From Candidatus Aminicenantota bacterium (GTDB taxonomy: Bacteria; Acidobacteriota; Aminicenantia; Aminicenantales; Aminicenantaceae), in contig DAOUSP010000009.1 in the NCBI GenBank assembly GCA_030627155.1, positions 1-17,575 of the forward strand: a DNA stretch of 17,575 nucleotides, in the 5' to 3' direction. Every line of letters begins with the position of its first letter. Within the stretch, counting starts at the first letter, position 1. This document shows positions 7,060 through 14,489 of this stretch, one piece after another. The notes beneath the pieces are model-generated. The model had not been told where the DNA came from, ran no database searches, and saw nothing but the letters and a program-made list of their open reading frames with translations. The translations under genes were made by a program, and so were the position numbers.

Positions 7060-8016
7060 TCAATTCAAACTCTCTAATATTTTTTTAGCAATTGGAGCAT
7101 TCTTATTTTCCGGATCCATCTCTATAAATTTCTGAAGAAGCTCTTTTGCTCTTTCTGAATCCCCCTGGCCGATAGAAATGATCCCAAGGTAATAAAAGGC
7201 GTCAGCATAGTCTTCATCGAGTGAGAGTAAGTTCTCAAACACAGTTTTCGCCTCTGCACTTTTTCCAAGATTCATCAATACTACACCATAGTTGTAAAGA
7301 GTTGTGATATCTTTGTCGCCCAATTCAACTGATTTCTGATAAAACTCACTTGCCTTTTCATAGCTTTGTTGCCTTGCATAAATCTTGCCTGATCTGGAAT
7401 AAGGAAGTATAAAATCAGGTTTGAGTTCCATCGTTTTCTGGTAATCTGCAAGGGCTTCTTCTATATTACCGGTATTTTCTTGAGATAAACCTCTATAAAA
7501 ATAGAGCAAGGGATTTGATGGATTATTTGATATGCTCTCTGAAAATTCCTTGATAGCATCTTCCCATTTGCCTTCATTAAACAGCTTTATGGCTTTATTT
7601 GCCATTTTTACAGATTCAGGAATCTGGCTTTCAAGGGTTTGGAGCTCAAAATCACTCTGGACTGTATCTGCAAGTCTTACGCGTAATGTTCTTGATATAG
7701 GCAGAAATCCTTCCTTTTCAACAGTAAATTTGTAATAACCAGGCGTTAGACCCCCTTTGTAATAATATCCTTTTTTATCCGTTTGAAGCTCATATCTCAT
7801 ACTTTCATATTTAGCATTCACCATGATTATTTTGGCCTTGACTATCACTTCGCCGGTCTTGGCATCCTTGACGAATCCTTTGATTGCACCAGTGACTCCA
7901 CTTTGGCCACCCACAGAAAGACTGCCAGATGTTTTTGTTATGCTATTTGAAAAAACAGAAACACTAACAATAAGAATAAATAAAACCAAAAGCATGAATG
8001 TATTATGTGTTTTCAT
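7060..8016 (-). CDS. Exported carboxypeptidase-regulatory-like / TPR protein
   Basis: The 318-residue protein starts with a signal peptide (about residues 1-24, LLVLFILIVSVSVFSNS). A carboxypeptidase-regulatory-like beta-sandwich follows (about 43-125; GAIKGFVKDAKTGEVIVKA, DKKGYYYKGGLTPGYYKFTV). Four to five tetratricopeptide repeats then run to the end (about 135-318; e.g. KLFNEGKWEDAIKEFSESIS, GNIEEALADYQKTMELKP, GDSERAKELLQKFIEMDP). TPRs form protein-binding solenoids, so the protein probably scaffolds or recognises a partner in the periplasm. It follows the GWxTD gene by 11 nt, and its ribosome binding site AAGGAG overlaps that gene's TAA, which points to one transcript and perhaps coupled translation. 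It shares the N-terminal domain type with the receptor encoded downstream. ATG 8016 follows signal-peptide logic and the ribosome binding site. Confidence 0.85.
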   Translation of the reverse strand: MKTHNTFMLLVLFILIVSVSVFSNSITKTSGSLSVGGQSGVTGAIKGFVKDAKTGEVIVKAKIIMVNAKYESMRYELQTDKKGYYYKGGLTPGYYKFTVEKEGFLPISRTLRVRLADTVQSDFELQTLESQIPESVKMANKAIKLFNEGKWEDAIKEFSESISNNPSNPLLYFYRGLSQENTGNIEEALADYQKTMELKPDFILPYSRSGKIYARQQSYEKASEFYQKSVELGDKDITTLYNYGVVLMNLGKSAEAKTVFENLLSLDEDYADAFYYLGIISIGQGDSERAKELLQKFIEMDPENKNAPIAKKILESLN

Positions 8017-8027
8017 TGCATTGCTCC

Positions 8028-9971
8028 TTATTGATGTTTTTCTTCTTTTTTGACTTCGGGCTTATTTTCTAATTCTTTGGCTCTGTCAAAATAGATTTTG
8101 GCCTTTTGTCTTTGTCCCAATGAGAGAAAGATTGCACCAAGAACTTGATTGATTCTGACAGTGTCTCCGTAGTTTCTCAGCTGCTCAAAATATTCTGCAG
8201 CTTTTTCCAATTGTTTGAGCTCAAGGAAGGAATTGCCAAGAAGAAAGAGGACAGAATAATTCTTTGTGACATTCTCTCTTTCAAGAAGCTCGACAACTTT
8301 TTCATAATCCCTGTTTTGATAATAGGCTCTGGATATAATGGGAATTGTAAAGGAATTCCATAGATTTTCCGGTAGCTTATTAAAGTATTCCAGAGAAACA
8401 TGGATATTGCCGCTGTTCAAGTGCTGCGTGGCGATTTCAAAATTGTATGCGTGACCAGAACTGAGAGGGTCAGACCATTCATAAATTTCAGGTTTTTCTG
8501 CCAGAAATGGCAGAACCGCAATGATTTTTCTGTAAGCTTCTCCATCTTCTGTTTTTACGCTCAGGTAGTAATTGCTCGATCTCACCTCAGCTAAAGGCTG
8601 TTTAAACACAAAGTATCTTCCATGTTTCACGACATCCTGAACCTCAATGGAATCCTTTTCATCTTCTACCCGAATGAGATGAATATCAGGCTTGTTTTCT
8701 GTGAAAATGATTCCCTCTATTGAATCCGTTTTATTAAAGACGAAGCGAGGATCGAACAACATCTTATATTTATCTGTACTGAAGGGCATAAATCTATCGG
8801 ACTGAATATCATCAACTTTAAATCCCAGCAGTACAGGGACAGTTTTATTGTTGAGCTCTATTCTCTCCTTATGGATCAGAAATTCTTCTGTTGTTTTGTT
8901 CGAAAAGATAATATTGACATTGAATACTCCATCGATGATGGGAGTAAAACCTGAGAACATTACTTTTTTCTCTTCAATTATTTTCTTCTCGATATCACCG
9001 ATTTTAAAATCTATATTCCTTTCCCGCTGGTGTATTGTTCTTCCATCCATATCTTCTATTCTCAAGTTAAGGTTTAGCTTTGCGGAATAGAGATTATCTG
9101 CAATTTTTGATATGTGAATGACATCAGGCAGCACAGAATAATTCAGGAATTTGTATCCTCTATTCTCACTTACCGCAATAGTTACACTTCCAGGCATTTC
9201 TTTGAAAGAATATGTCACATCGACCACTCCCTCTATTGACTGAAAACCTCGTAGGTAAGTGTCCGAAGCTTCCTTTTCGGGAAGAGTGAAAATTTGAGCA
9301 AAAACATGGCTCGATGAGGTGGAGGTGGCTGGCATGCCGGGAATGCCCTCCCCTGGAATGACGGACAAAGTTGCATCTGCAAGTTCAGCATAGCTTTTTC
9401 TTATCTCATTAAATGCTTGTATGGAGCTATTTCTGCCGTATCTATAACCAGGAGATAGAATATCCAAAGGCGTGTCAGCTCCTGGGTAAAACAATCGAAA
9501 TTCCCCAAAATTTTCACGCCTGTAAAATAGAAGATTCATCACAGGAGGAAGTCCTGGTCTTTCTTCCCCGTAATAAGTCCATACCTCAGAATCGACGACC
9601 TGTTCGGAACCGGAATAACTGTTTCTCTCAGCCGGCTCACCAAGAATCATATATATTCTTCCTTGATCGCTCCTGGTACTTCTGAAGTGGTTCTTTACGT
9701 AATTGAGCCGTCTGTAGTACTCAAGCTTATACTCATTCTGGCGTGTTTGAGGGTCGGGGTCCCTGACTTTCCAAAATGAGTTGATAAACCTCATCCTGTC
9801 CTCTTCCGTCCTTAGGCTTTCAAACACAGATTTTTCCGCCTTGGTTATGATGGGTTCAACTTCTCTTAACCATTCCTTCCAGGACTCTTCCTTTTGAGCA
9901 TGGACGTAAATACAAGACAACAGGAGAACAAGGCAAAAAAAGAATTGCAAGACTGTTTTAGTTTTCTTCAT
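8028..9971 (-). CDS. GWxTD-domain exported protein with C-terminal TPRs
   Basis: The product is about 647 residues from the chosen ATG (MKKTKTVLQFFFCLVLLLSC), a signal peptide with a possible lipoprotein-like Cys or cleavage near HAQ. The N-terminal third matches the GWxTD family found in Acidobacteria-like phyla: a WLREVEPIITKAEKSVFESL segment, FWKVRDPDP, the EYYRRLNYVKNHF helix, and then GRIYMILGEPAERN. The eponymous GWxTD stretch is degenerate here (STRSDQGRIY). A beta-rich middle is followed by TPR-like repeats in the last 130 residues (AYYQNRDYEKVVELLERE, QLEKAAEYFEQLRNYGD, GQRQKAKIYFDRAKELE). The family's function is unknown; it is probably periplasmic. The start is fixed by the ATGA overlap with the upstream small gene. 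ATG 9980 (MSDMKK), preceded by GGAAG, is an alternative; a TTG at 10016 is unlikely. It is co-directional with the next exported TPR protein. Confidence 0.87.
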   Translation of the reverse strand: MKKTKTVLQFFFCLVLLLSCIYVHAQKEESWKEWLREVEPIITKAEKSVFESLRTEEDRMRFINSFWKVRDPDPQTRQNEYKLEYYRRLNYVKNHFRSTRSDQGRIYMILGEPAERNSYSGSEQVVDSEVWTYYGEERPGLPPVMNLLFYRRENFGEFRLFYPGADTPLDILSPGYRYGRNSSIQAFNEIRKSYAELADATLSVIPGEGIPGMPATSTSSSHVFAQIFTLPEKEASDTYLRGFQSIEGVVDVTYSFKEMPGSVTIAVSENRGYKFLNYSVLPDVIHISKIADNLYSAKLNLNLRIEDMDGRTIHQRERNIDFKIGDIEKKIIEEKKVMFSGFTPIIDGVFNVNIIFSNKTTEEFLIHKERIELNNKTVPVLLGFKVDDIQSDRFMPFSTDKYKMLFDPRFVFNKTDSIEGIIFTENKPDIHLIRVEDEKDSIEVQDVVKHGRYFVFKQPLAEVRSSNYYLSVKTEDGEAYRKIIAVLPFLAEKPEIYEWSDPLSSGHAYNFEIATQHLNSGNIHVSLEYFNKLPENLWNSFTIPIISRAYYQNRDYEKVVELLERENVTKNYSVLFLLGNSFLELKQLEKAAEYFEQLRNYGDTVRINQVLGAIFLSLGQRQKAKIYFDRAKELENKPEVKKEEKHQ

Positions 9972-10099
9972 GTCAGACATGTGACTTCCATAATGCCGTG
10001 GTTCTCTATTACACAAGGGCGCGCCATCCGTTTTTTATCACATTCAGGACAATATATATCATGATTCTCTCCAAATCGCCTATAATTTTCACCTTTCAT
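9968..10099 (-). CDS. 43-residue Cys-rich (zinc-ribbon-like) protein, translationally coupled to the GWxTD gene
   Basis: The frame runs from ATG 10099 to TGA 9970-9968. The product contains YCPECDKKRMARPC and HGIMEVTCLT, i.e. Cys17-x2-Cys20, Cys29 and Cys41 with His36 nearby. A CPEC knuckle followed by basic residues is characteristic of small zinc ribbons. Its TGA overlaps the ATG of the next gene (ATGA), a classic coupling arrangement that argues for real translation and also decides the downstream start. There is no strong Shine-Dalgarno before its ATG. The role could be a small metal- or nucleic-acid-binding regulator of the envelope operon, but only one CxxC pair is present, so the metal site is uncertain. 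The short size and lack of a named family keep confidence moderate. Confidence 0.55.
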   Translation of the reverse strand: MKGENYRRFGENHDIYCPECDKKRMARPCVIENHGIMEVTCLT

Positions 10100-10207
10100 A
10101 TCATGTTTAAATTTATAAAAAATCTGTCAAAATGTAAAGTTAACAAATAATCGGAAGTTAATCATATAAAATTTTCTTTAGCTTATCCGAATGAAAATTA
10201 TTATGAT

Positions 10208-10237
10208 TTGCAAAGAAACCTCTTTTCAGCATAAAAT
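10208..10237 (+). promoter_or_regulatory. Candidate promoter for the glutamine synthetase family gene
   Basis: TTGCAA (10208-10213) and TAAAAT (10232-10237) are separated by 18 nt, about 50 nt before the start codon. The region lies between divergent genes and is very AT-rich, so chance matches are possible. Confidence 0.35.
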
Positions 10238-10289
10238 TACATTTCAAACGATATATTACTAAAGTCAACTAATAAGAGGAGTTGAAAAA

Positions 10290-11795
10290 ATGATACCAAA
10301 GAACCAAATAATTTCTCTTTCAAAATATTTAGAAAAGCCCTCTTGTGATTTTCAAAGAGGCGATTTATTAAAAGTTATTAAAGAGAAAGAACTCGAGCGA
10401 ATAACATTTCATTATACAGCCATTGATGGTCGATTGAAGGAATTGAGATTTCCTGTTTCGAATGTTCGTGATGCAGAACTGATTCTTGCACAAGGCGAGA
10501 GGGTAGATGGCTCCTCGCTTTTTAAAGGAATTATCGAGACTGAGTTTTCGGACTTATATGTTGTTCCTGACTACAAGACAGCTTTTCTGAATCCATTTGA
10601 TCCAGAGAGTCTTGATGTAATCTGCCGCTTTTTAGACAAGGATGGGAAGCGTGTCCCTTTTGCCTTGGATAACATATTGGGAAAAGCAAACCAGATATTT
10701 CAGATGAATACTGGCTTAGAATTATATGCTTTAGGAGAGTTGGAATTTTTTCTAATAAGAGAAAAGGGTGAAAACCTTTTCCCATTAGAGACACAGAAGG
10801 GTTACCATGAATCATCGCCATTTTTAAAAAGTGGGGATATATTAAACGAAATGGCTTTTTATGTGAATAAAATAACCGGGGCATTGAAATATGTGCACAG
10901 TGAAGCCGGCTGCATTGACAATATAGAAAGCGAGTTAGACGAAATTCGAGACAAAAAAGCAGAACAGATGGAATTAGAGTTTCAAACCAGACCAGTTTGT
11001 GAAATGGCTGATATGCTTGTTTTAAGCCGGTGGATCATTCGTAATGTTGCATTTCAGCATGGATGTGTAGTTACTTTCACTCCAAAGCTTGCTGAAACGG
11101 TTGCTGGCAATGGGCTTCATTTTCATTTGGAGCTGAAAAAAGACGGGATGAATATCATGCGGAGCCCTGATGGAAAATTATCAACATCAGCTTTGCAGAT
11201 AATTGGAGGCTTGTGTAAACATGCGGATTCTTTACTTGCTTTTGGAAACACGATGGCTTCATCTTACATGCGTTTGGTCCCTGAACAAGAGGCACCTACA
11301 CGGATATGTTGGAGTGACCAAAACAGAAGCGCCCTCATTCGAGTTCCTCTTGCCTGGGCAAATGTATGTGACCTTTCTCATGAAATAAACCCTCAAGAAA
11401 CAGAAACATGGGAAGGCAAAGAAAGCCGACAAACAGTGGAATTACGAAGTCCTGATGGAAGTGCCTTGATTCACCTTTTACTTGCAGGAATTGTCATGGC
11501 TGCTGATTGGTCTTTCAAGGATAACCTATCTCTGGAATTAGCTGAAAAATATTATGCTAAAACAGATGAATTGCAGGATCAGAGCAATGTTTTTCCTTTG
11601 CTTCCGGCCAGTTGCGGTGAGTCTAGTCGTATTCTTTTAGAAAACAGGAATTTGTATGAAAGGGAAGGAGTCTTTCCTCCAGGTGTCATTGAATATATAG
11701 CTAACTTATTACAAAATGAAGAGATAGAAGGAGCTCGTGAAGGACGTACACAAGATATACAGGATATATTACATAGGGACATACACAGGCATTGA
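10290..11795 (+). CDS. Glutamine synthetase family protein (divergent class I-type)
   Basis: The 501-residue protein has the GS beta-grasp N-domain, including ERVDGSSL at 70-77 (canonical DGSS loop). The catalytic domain shows GELEFFL (149-155; Glu150 and Glu152 as metal ligands), HSEAG (203-207), QMELEF (226-231), GNGLHFHLEL (273-282), NRSALIRVP (345-353) and VELRSPDGSA (383-392). Canonical GS forms ATP-dependent gamma-glutamyl amide bonds using glutamate and ammonia; homologues use polyamines or other amines. An insertion of about 15 residues (CIDNIESELDEIRDK) splits the Glu-bearing strands, and the canonical GMHVHQS and FRFPD-x-SANPY motifs are changed, so true GlnA activity is doubtful. 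NLYEREGVFPP near the C-terminus recalls the adenylylation-loop NLYELPP, but in another context. AGAGGAG at 10275-10281 sets the start. No ammonium transporter or PII gene is adjacent; an MFS transporter follows 305 nt later. Confidence 0.88.
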   Translation: MIPKNQIISLSKYLEKPSCDFQRGDLLKVIKEKELERITFHYTAIDGRLKELRFPVSNVRDAELILAQGERVDGSSLFKGIIETEFSDLYVVPDYKTAFLNPFDPESLDVICRFLDKDGKRVPFALDNILGKANQIFQMNTGLELYALGELEFFLIREKGENLFPLETQKGYHESSPFLKSGDILNEMAFYVNKITGALKYVHSEAGCIDNIESELDEIRDKKAEQMELEFQTRPVCEMADMLVLSRWIIRNVAFQHGCVVTFTPKLAETVAGNGLHFHLELKKDGMNIMRSPDGKLSTSALQIIGGLCKHADSLLAFGNTMASSYMRLVPEQEAPTRICWSDQNRSALIRVPLAWANVCDLSHEINPQETETWEGKESRQTVELRSPDGSALIHLLLAGIVMAADWSFKDNLSLELAEKYYAKTDELQDQSNVFPLLPASCGESSRILLENRNLYEREGVFPPGVIEYIANLLQNEEIEGAREGRTQDIQDILHRDIHRH

Positions 11796-12100
11796 CATAG
11801 TTTTTTAATTTTTTGTGAAATAATTTAATTAATGTGAAAAAAGTTAATTAAAATGTTGCATTTTAAAAATATCATGTTACAATATATTTAAATCTTGCTG
11901 AGCTGGCTGGGCAAGGTTTTGATAATAACCCTCCTTCATTATCCCCTTTTTGCTTATTTTCCCCATACCCAAACAGCCAGCACCTTTTCTCTTTAATTTA
12001 AAATCACTCTTTGCATCAAATAAATCTTTACGTATATTAAAAGATTTATTAAAATTATTTTTCTTAGAATTTTTATGCCATCGTATGAAAAGGAATTTGA
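11796..12100. other. AT-rich intergenic region between the GS-like and MFS genes
   Basis: No gene is supported. Two TTAATTAA copies (11825-11832 and 11844-11851) flank an A-rich spacer and could form an AT-only hairpin, but there is no GC stem for a terminator. The minus strand is open across part of the region and ends in a peptide containing YYQNLAQPAQQDLNIL that is faintly reminiscent of helix-hairpin-helix proteins, without a usable gene around it. Confidence 0.3.
12011..12038 (+). promoter_or_regulatory. Candidate promoter for the MFS transporter gene
   Basis: TTGCAT (12011-12016) and TATATT (12033-12038) with 16 nt spacing lie about 63 nt before the ATG. This is a moderate match in AT-rich DNA. 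Confidence 0.3.
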
Positions 12101-13276
12101 ATGACACAGATAAAAGGATTTTGGAATAGAGATTTTATAATAGCGCTTGTTGGATATTTTTCCCTTTTCATGAGCATTTCCCTGTTTTTTATCTTCCCTC
12201 TTTTTTTCGAGCATATGAATGCCCCAAAAAGCCGTATTGGAATGATAATGGGTGTACACAGCCTCATGGCTATTTTTATTCGTCCTTATTTTGGGCGCTT
12301 GATAGATATTAGAGGAAGAAAAAAGATATCACTGTTTGGGATTGCATTTTTGATATTTACTGTGCCTTTCTTCCACTTTATAAACGATGCTGGAGTGCTT
12401 CCTATTATTTTACGAGCACTGACTGGAATAGGGTGGGGAATCAGCATGACAGCAACAATGACAATATGTTCTGACTTGGCGCCTGTCAGTCGATTGGCTA
12501 AATCCATGGGAATAATTGGCGTTGCAGGACTCCTGTCAATTGCATTAGGACCTCTTTTAGCTGAAGAGCTGGTAAATATTTTTGGCTTTGGTGGGTTATA
12601 TAATGCAAGTCTCTTATTTCTTGTTATTTCATTTGTATGTATTGTACTGACTAAAGAAGTAATCAAGCTAAATAATAATTCTCAAAATATTAAATCCCAA
12701 GGTTTTCACCTGGGTATTCCTTTATTTGCTGTCCTTATGATTTCATCGCTTCCTATTCTCCATGGAGCAGTGAGAGGGGCTGTTTCCTATTTTATCGCTT
12801 TGTATGGCAAATCCATCCCTTTGGAGAGAGTTGGGCCATTTTTTGTTTTCTTCTCTCTGGCTGCGGTTCTTACACGTATCTTTTTTGGAGATCTTTCTGA
12901 CAGATATGGAAGGAAAAAGATAATTTTCCCTGCTGTCTGTATCATTAGTTTCAATCTTTTTCTGGTTTCTCAGGTCCATTCCTTTTGGATGTTTATATTA
13001 ACAGGATTTATCGGAGGGCTTGGGCAGGGGTTTCTTTTTCCTGCGCTAAGCACCTACGTTATTGATGTTTTTGGAAGAGAAAATAAAGGCTTTGCCCTGA
13101 GTCTTTATCTAACTTTTTTCGATGTTGGAATGGGACTTGGAGCAGTATTTTTCGGCTGGATTTCAGACTATTATGGATATAGAGTAATGTATATTGTTGC
13201 GGGTGGGATATTCTTCCTTGTGAGTCTGCTCTTCTTATGGAAAGCGCCGTCTCCAAACGTTGTGCAAAACGAATGA
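12101..13276 (+). CDS. Major facilitator superfamily transporter
   Basis: The 391-residue polytopic membrane protein has about 12 hydrophobic segments. It carries both copies of the MFS loop 2-3 / 8-9 motif A: GRLIDIRGRKK at about 65-75 and GDLSDRYGRKK at about 270-280. This indicates the two pseudo-symmetric six-helix halves, separated by a polar central loop (TKEVIKLNNNSQNIKSQG, about 184-201). It is probably a proton-coupled exporter or importer at the inner membrane, of the drug/sugar-efflux type (YhhS/arabinose-efflux-like). The substrate cannot be predicted. ATG 12101 is preceded by AAAAGG. The gene faces the NIF3-family gene, with only 6 nt between the two stops; no separate terminator is visible, so transcripts may overlap. 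Confidence 0.9.
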   Translation: MTQIKGFWNRDFIIALVGYFSLFMSISLFFIFPLFFEHMNAPKSRIGMIMGVHSLMAIFIRPYFGRLIDIRGRKKISLFGIAFLIFTVPFFHFINDAGVLPIILRALTGIGWGISMTATMTICSDLAPVSRLAKSMGIIGVAGLLSIALGPLLAEELVNIFGFGGLYNASLLFLVISFVCIVLTKEVIKLNNNSQNIKSQGFHLGIPLFAVLMISSLPILHGAVRGAVSYFIALYGKSIPLERVGPFFVFFSLAAVLTRIFFGDLSDRYGRKKIIFPAVCIISFNLFLVSQVHSFWMFILTGFIGGLGQGFLFPALSTYVIDVFGRENKGFALSLYLTFFDVGMGLGAVFFGWISDYYGYRVMYIVAGGIFFLVSLLFLWKAPSPNVVQNE

Positions 13277-13282
13277 AAGATT

Positions 13283-14245
13283 TTACTGAGTCCTTCGGAT
13301 TCGCTCAAATCCTGAGACACTGAGAAATTCTATGGTTTCTTCCTTTTCAATCTCGTCAAAAAGAAGATTTAATCCCAATACATCACTTGAGATATGACCG
13401 GCTATGACCACGTTCAAATGAGCATTTCGGGCGTTCTCAAGGTGTTCTTCACTAAAATGCATGCCAACCAGAGTGCTGATGCCACTTTGCGCACATTTTT
13501 CGAAGATTTCTTTAGAGCCCTCTGTCCCCCCAGTCATATCAACATAGACTTTTCCACATTTGTTGTTTTCTGTGCCGCTGACGATTTTTGGTGGTGCCTG
13601 TAATTTGGCCGCTTTTTTGTATTCAGGAATACTCCTTAGCTTATCAATTAAATCTTTGAGCTTATAAGGTTTTTCTTTTTCGAACAATTTCTTAAGATAA
13701 TTCGTAACACAATTATCAGCAGGTGTATGAATACACATCATCGGGATTCCCAGGATTTTTGCCACATCGACAGAACGGCTGTGATTGACGGGCATAAGTC
13801 TCCGCTCTATTTCGCCTATTCTTTTTTCCATAAGTTGTTCAGCTACACTCAGTGTAACGCCGTAGGATGCCAGAAGGTCTGATTGGAGTTTCATAACCTC
13901 ATAAAGTCGAGCAAGAGCAATGCCTTCAGGATGATGAGCTATTATGAGGTCAATGTTTTTGCCCTGGGTTTTGTTTAGAAGGTGAGTGAGGAGAATCTCT
14001 CCAGCTTCCATATCTATTCCAACGATAACTTTCTTGATGTCCGTGTTTAAATCTCCGTTCAAAATTCGTGTGTCTGCATAAGGATTAAATAGTTTGTCTT
14101 TATCATAGAATTCCTGTTCGTCTTCCTTAAGCTTGCCGAAGTTCTCCTTTTCTTCTCTGAGGATTTTTTCTATTTCTTTCTTACCCCTTAGGTCATTATT
14201 GATTCCGATTTGTATTGCCTTTTTGTATAATTGTTCAAGTTTCAT
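13283..14245 (-). CDS. NIF3-family protein (NGG1p-interacting factor 3-like, dinuclear metal fold)
   Basis: The 320-residue protein starts at ATG 14245 (MKLEQLYKKAIQIG); AAGGAG at 14258-14253 with 7 nt spacing decides this over an in-frame ATG 21 bases further upstream. Family features include GIDMEAGEILLTHLL at 77-91, the metal-ligand strand LIIAHHPEG at 100-108, and GMHFSEEHLE at 261-270. The closing motif GHISSDVLGLNLLFDE at 283-298 corresponds to the NIF3 GHxxSE metal-site motif. The N-terminus (about 1-55) is a charged helical extension. NIF3 proteins bind two metals and form toroidal hexamers; the biochemical role is unsettled, despite the legacy label 'GTP cyclohydrolase type 2'. This sequence matches the longer NIF3 subgroup annotated in several thermophiles and candidate phyla. 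It is divergently oriented from the downstream fatty-acid gene pair. Confidence 0.82.
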   Translation of the reverse strand: MKLEQLYKKAIQIGINNDLRGKKEIEKILREEKENFGKLKEDEQEFYDKDKLFNPYADTRILNGDLNTDIKKVIVGIDMEAGEILLTHLLNKTQGKNIDLIIAHHPEGIALARLYEVMKLQSDLLASYGVTLSVAEQLMEKRIGEIERRLMPVNHSRSVDVAKILGIPMMCIHTPADNCVTNYLKKLFEKEKPYKLKDLIDKLRSIPEYKKAAKLQAPPKIVSGTENNKCGKVYVDMTGGTEGSKEIFEKCAQSGISTLVGMHFSEEHLENARNAHLNVVIAGHISSDVLGLNLLFDEIEKEETIEFLSVSGFERIRRTQ

Positions 14246-14426
14246 TTGTGTTCTCCTTGTTTTCATTCAAGTATACAAATATTCGAGAATAGACTTTTTA
14301 ATATTATTACAAATGAATCAAAAAAAACAGGCCTTTTCTTTTGTATGACTGTTTGGATTTCCGCATAAACAATGTTCGCTGAGTTATATTTTTCCTTAAT
14401 AATTTAAAATCTTGAATCGAATGATA

Positions 14427-14455
14427 TTGATAGAATTTACGGATTATGATAATAA
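14427..14455 (+). promoter_or_regulatory. Promoter for the FakB-FakA fusion / plsY-like operon
   Basis: TTGATA (14427-14432) and TAATAA (14450-14455) are separated by 17 nt and lie about 35 nt before the start codon. The only other gene sharing this intergenic region diverges from it. I see no convincing FapR- or FadR-like operator, though an unknown operator cannot be excluded by eye. Confidence 0.5.
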
Positions 14456-14489
14456 GAAATAAAGTCATTCGGGTATATTCAGGAATTAA

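Noticed and set aside
9972..10016. TTG-initiated N-terminal extension of the GWxTD protein
   Set aside because: It would put a polar, Arg/His-rich stretch in front of the signal peptide; the ATGA overlap at 9971 (or ATG 9980 with GGAAG) is a better start.
11825..11851. Paired TTAATTAA sites as an operator or terminator
   Set aside because: Such AT-only palindromes are expected by chance in this base composition, and there is no GC stem.
11877..12107. Minus-strand frame ending YYQNLAQPAQQDLNIL
   Set aside because: The tail faintly recalls helix-hairpin-helix sequences, but the rest is low-complexity AT-driven sequence overlapping the MFS promoter and start; there is no supported gene.
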